Assembly (NCBI GenBank): GCA_021802115.1
Contig: JAKABA010000215.1
Coordinates: forward strand, 1 to 6,640
DNA: 6,640 nucleotides
Direction: 5' to 3'
From: a bacterium
Lineage (GTDB): Bacteria > Chloroflexota > Dormibacteria > UBA8260 > Bog-877
Shown: positions 5,288 to 6,640 of the stretch, piece after piece
Numbering within the stretch: the first letter of the stretch is position 1
How the letters are laid out: the number at the start of each line of letters is the position of its first letter
Notes under the pieces: generated by a model
Told to the model about the DNA's origin: nothing
What the model saw: only the letters and a program-made list of their open reading frames with translations
Database searches by the model: none
Translations under genes and position numbers: made by a program

Positions 5288-6222
5288 GCCGCTTGAGCCG
5301 AACTGGACACCAGGCGTAGGAACACTTCCTCCAGGGAGGGCAGGTCCCGCCGGTAGAGCAGCAGCGGCAGCCCGCTGGCAGCGATCGCGAGGGGGAGTTC
5401 CAGTTCGGCCCGGGCCGGGTCTTTGACCACCACGGTGAGCCTCCCACCGTCGGCCAGCGCATGCTCCACCCACGCCTCGCCGGAGATGCGCTGGGCCAGG
5501 CTCGCGGCACCGCCGCGCACCTCCACGTGGAAGACCGGGCCGCCGTAACGCTCCTTGATGCTGGTGGTCGAGTCATGGGCCAGCAGCTTTCCCTGGGACA
5601 GGATCGCCACCTGGTCGCAGGCCCGATCGACGTCGTCCAGAAGGTGGGACGAGAGCAGGACGGTGACCTTGCCCTTGATGCCGCGGATCAGCTCCAGAAC
5701 CTCGCTGCGGCCGATCGGGTCCAGCGCCGCCACCGGCTCGTCGAGGACCAGGAGCGCGGGTTCATGAACCAGCGCTTGGGCGATCCCCAGGCGCTGGCGC
5801 ATCCCGCCGGAGTAGGCCTGGGTGCGACGGTCGCCGGCCTCTGTCAGCCCGACCAGCTCCAGCGTGGACTCGACCCGGGCCCCCCGGTCCTTCGCTTCGA
5901 CCCCGCTCAGGGCGGCCGCGAACCGGAGATAGGAGCGGCCGGACATCCAGTTGGGGAAGGCGATCTCCTGGGGGACGTAGCCCAGAAGTCGCCGCACCGC
6001 ATCCGGGTCGGCGCTGGCGGACTTCCCTGCCACGGTCACCTGCCCGCTCGACGGCCGGCCCAGGGTGGCCAGGATGCGAATGGCGGTGGTTTTTCCCGCT
6101 CCGTTAGGGCCGAGCAGACCCAACACCGCCCCGGCGGGGATTGTGAGCGTCAGATCGCGCAGTGCCTGCAGCCGACCGTAGCTCTTGGTGAGGTGGAAGA
6201 ACTCGACTGGGGCGGCGATCAA
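5284..6222 (-). CDS. ABC transporter ATP-binding protein (YxlF-like)
   Basis: The 312-residue protein has a complete ABC ATPase domain. Walker A GPNGAGKT is at residues 38-45, the Q-loop VPQE at 83-86 and the signature YSGGMRQR at 137-144. Walker B LLVLDEP is at 157-163, the D-loop ALD at 166-168 and the switch histidine in SSHLLDD at 191-197. A C-terminal extension of about 90 residues (VEVRGGAASL... to VFLRLVSSSAQAA) is usual for ATPases of ABC-2 exporters. It energises the permease encoded next. The start is taken as TTG 6222, which overlaps the upstream stop as TTGA and leaves a natural N-terminus just before the first strand (VEFFHLTKSYG). The longer frame to 6300 would overlap the PLDc_N gene by about 80 nt and reads as shadow sequence. 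No key residue is missing. Confidence 0.93.
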   Translation of the reverse strand: MIAAPVEFFHLTKSYGRLQALRDLTLTIPAGAVLGLLGPNGAGKTTAIRILATLGRPSSGQVTVAGKSASADPDAVRRLLGYVPQEIAFPNWMSGRSYLRFAAALSGVEAKDRGARVESTLELVGLTEAGDRRTQAYSGGMRQRLGIAQALVHEPALLVLDEPVAALDPIGRSEVLELIRGIKGKVTVLLSSHLLDDVDRACDQVAILSQGKLLAHDSTTSIKERYGGPVFHVEVRGGAASLAQRISGEAWVEHALADGGRLTVVVKDPARAELELPLAIAASGLPLLLYRRDLPSLEEVFLRLVSSSAQAA

Positions 6223-6425
6223 TCGTCGCGCCGTCCGGCCACCAGGTAGACGATCGGGCCGAGCGTCCCGATGACGATGATGACCACCGCCCAAGGCCAC
6301 TTGTGGCCACCGGTGACCCGGTCCCGCCGGGCCAGGTCAACCAGCGAGTAGATGACCAGCCCGAGGTCGATCAGCGCCAGCGGGAGAAGGACCAGCGCGT
6401 GGACACGGGAGCCGGCCGCGGTCAT
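6219..6425 (-). CDS. Small PLDc_N-domain membrane protein (YxlE-like)
   Basis: This 68-residue protein has two transmembrane helices, about residues 9-28 (LVLLPLALIDLGLVIYSLV) and 44-63. Between them is a short basic loop, LARRDRVTGGHKWPW, and the end is GPIVYLVAGRRDD. The second helix ending in 'GPxxYLxxGRR' with a preceding W-x-W/V is the hallmark of the PLDc_N family, small bacterial proteins named after the N-terminus of some phospholipase D-type enzymes but lacking a catalytic domain. In B. subtilis, YxlE is such a protein, encoded directly before the ABC pair YxlF-YxlG. The present order is the same. Its role is probably to assist or regulate the transporter, but that is inferred. ATG 6425 is the first in-frame start and no clear Shine-Dalgarno is visible. 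The gene leads the three-gene operon. Confidence 0.87.
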   Translation of the reverse strand: MTAAGSRVHALVLLPLALIDLGLVIYSLVDLARRDRVTGGHKWPWAVVIIVIGTLGPIVYLVAGRRDD

Positions 6426-6474
6426 CCCAGTCAGCAGTGTTGGTCACAAGTCGCCGGATTCATAGAGCAAGCTA

Positions 6475-6503
6475 GTGACTGGAATAGACGTGCCATCTAT
6501 GAT
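6475..6503 (+). promoter_or_regulatory. Candidate promoter for the recombinase-like gene
   Basis: GTGACT (6475-6480, 4 of 6 matches to the -35 consensus), a 17-nt spacer and TATGAT (6498-6503, 5 of 6) place transcription initiation near 6510, a few bases before the ATG at 6515. A second -10-like box, TATCAT (6503-6508), lies 6 nt before that ATG. The -10 lies inside the perfect palindrome ATGATATCAT (6499-6508). Confidence 0.5.
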
Positions 6504-6514
6504 ATCATGTGAGA

Positions 6515-6640
6515 ATGAAGTTGTCGACGTACGCCCGGCAGCAGGGCATCGGGTATCGGGCGGCGTGGGAGCGCTTTCGCAAGGGCCGTATCCCCGGCGC
6601 TGTCCTCGACGAGTCCGGGCACGTCGAGGTTCCGGACCCG
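6515..6640 (+). CDS. IS607-like serine recombinase, N-terminal fragment cut by window end
   Basis: Forty-two codons are visible: MKLSTYARQQ, GIGYRAAWERF, RKGRIPGAV, then LDESGHVEVPDP. This matches the layout of the MerR-like winged-helix DNA-binding domain at the N-terminus of IS607-family transposases, with 'MKLSxYA...G-x-x-Y-x-T/A-A-W-x-x-F/W-x-x-G-x-I/L-P-G' followed by a short beta wing. The family's catalytic serine recombinase domain would start about 60-70 residues in, beyond the window. IS607 TnpA catalyses excision and insertion through a serine-DNA intermediate, usually next to a tnpB gene. A stand-alone MerR/excisionase-type regulator cannot be excluded from the visible part. The ATG at 6515 agrees with the usual family start; an in-frame GTG at 6509 is less likely. 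Confidence 0.72.
   Translation, partial: MKLSTYARQQGIGYRAAWERFRKGRIPGAVLDESGHVEVPDP

Larger units (their letters stand above)
6426..6640 (+). mobile_element. Probable left part of an IS607-family element, boundary unresolved
   Basis: The recombinase-like N-terminus at 6515 implies an IS607-type element whose left end lies somewhere in 6426-6514. IS607 elements lack long terminal inverted repeats and usually insert at GG dinucleotides, so the end cannot be located from one side. This interval is more A+T-rich than the flanking genes. A 7-bp inverted repeat, CCAGTCA (6427-6433) and TGACTGG (6476-6482), is present but may be chance. A tnpB gene beyond the window would confirm the element. Confidence 0.4.

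Noticed and set aside
3996..5576. 526-codon open frame on the minus strand
   Set aside because: It crosses three real genes (HTH/DUF3887, permease, ATPase) in other frames, is rich in Arg/Gly/Pro and has no domain. It is a high-GC shadow frame.
5461..6249. 262-codon plus-strand frame opposite the ABC ATPase
   Set aside because: It is antisense to a complete ABC ATPase with all motifs intact and has no recognisable domain.
6427..6482. CCAGTCA / TGACTGG inverted repeat upstream of the recombinase-like gene as IS ends
   Set aside because: Both arms lie on the same side of the gene and IS607 elements do not use terminal inverted repeats. Seven bases over this span can occur by chance.

Overview
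The window is compact, very G+C-rich bacterial DNA (near 70% by eye) with short intergenic gaps. Several GTG or TTG starts are likely, and a number of -10 boxes lie only 6-8 nt before the start codon, which implies leaderless mRNAs. This suits an actinobacterium or another high-GC lineage such as Chloroflexota/Dormibacterota. Nothing here fixes the taxon.

Left block (75-1179, minus strand): a two-gene ADP-ribose operon, a Nudix ADP-ribose pyrophosphatase followed by a macro-domain protein. The first could hydrolyse the ADP-ribose released by the second. The first 30 bases may hold the start of a further minus-strand gene.

Left-centre block (1215-2481, plus strand): diverging from the Nudix gene across a very short promoter gap are a small helical protein of unknown function and an overlapping PfkB/ribokinase-family sugar kinase. 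A 251-bp convergent gap (2482-2732) without a convincing gene follows.

Centre block (2733-4481): on the minus strand, a small actinobacterial-type conserved protein (possibly PH-like) lies upstream of a metallo-beta-lactamase-fold hydrolase. Diverging on the plus strand is an HTH plus DUF3887-like protein. The 77-bp gap between the divergent genes holds two good promoters whose -35 boxes form the two arms of a perfect inverted repeat. Both transcripts are predicted to be leaderless.

Right block (4511-6425, minus strand): a three-gene, end-overlapping operon encoding a PLDc_N-type two-helix membrane protein, an ABC ATPase and an ABC-2 type permease. It has the same gene order as Bacillus subtilis yxlE-yxlF-yxlG, but no sigma-factor gene is seen next to it.

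Right edge (6515-6640, plus strand): the first 42 codons of a protein resembling the DNA-binding N-terminus of IS607-family serine recombinases, so a mobile element probably begins between 6426 and 6514. No rRNA, tRNA, CRISPR array or obvious defence cassette is visible. The most unusual structures are the tightly interlocked divergent leaderless promoters.
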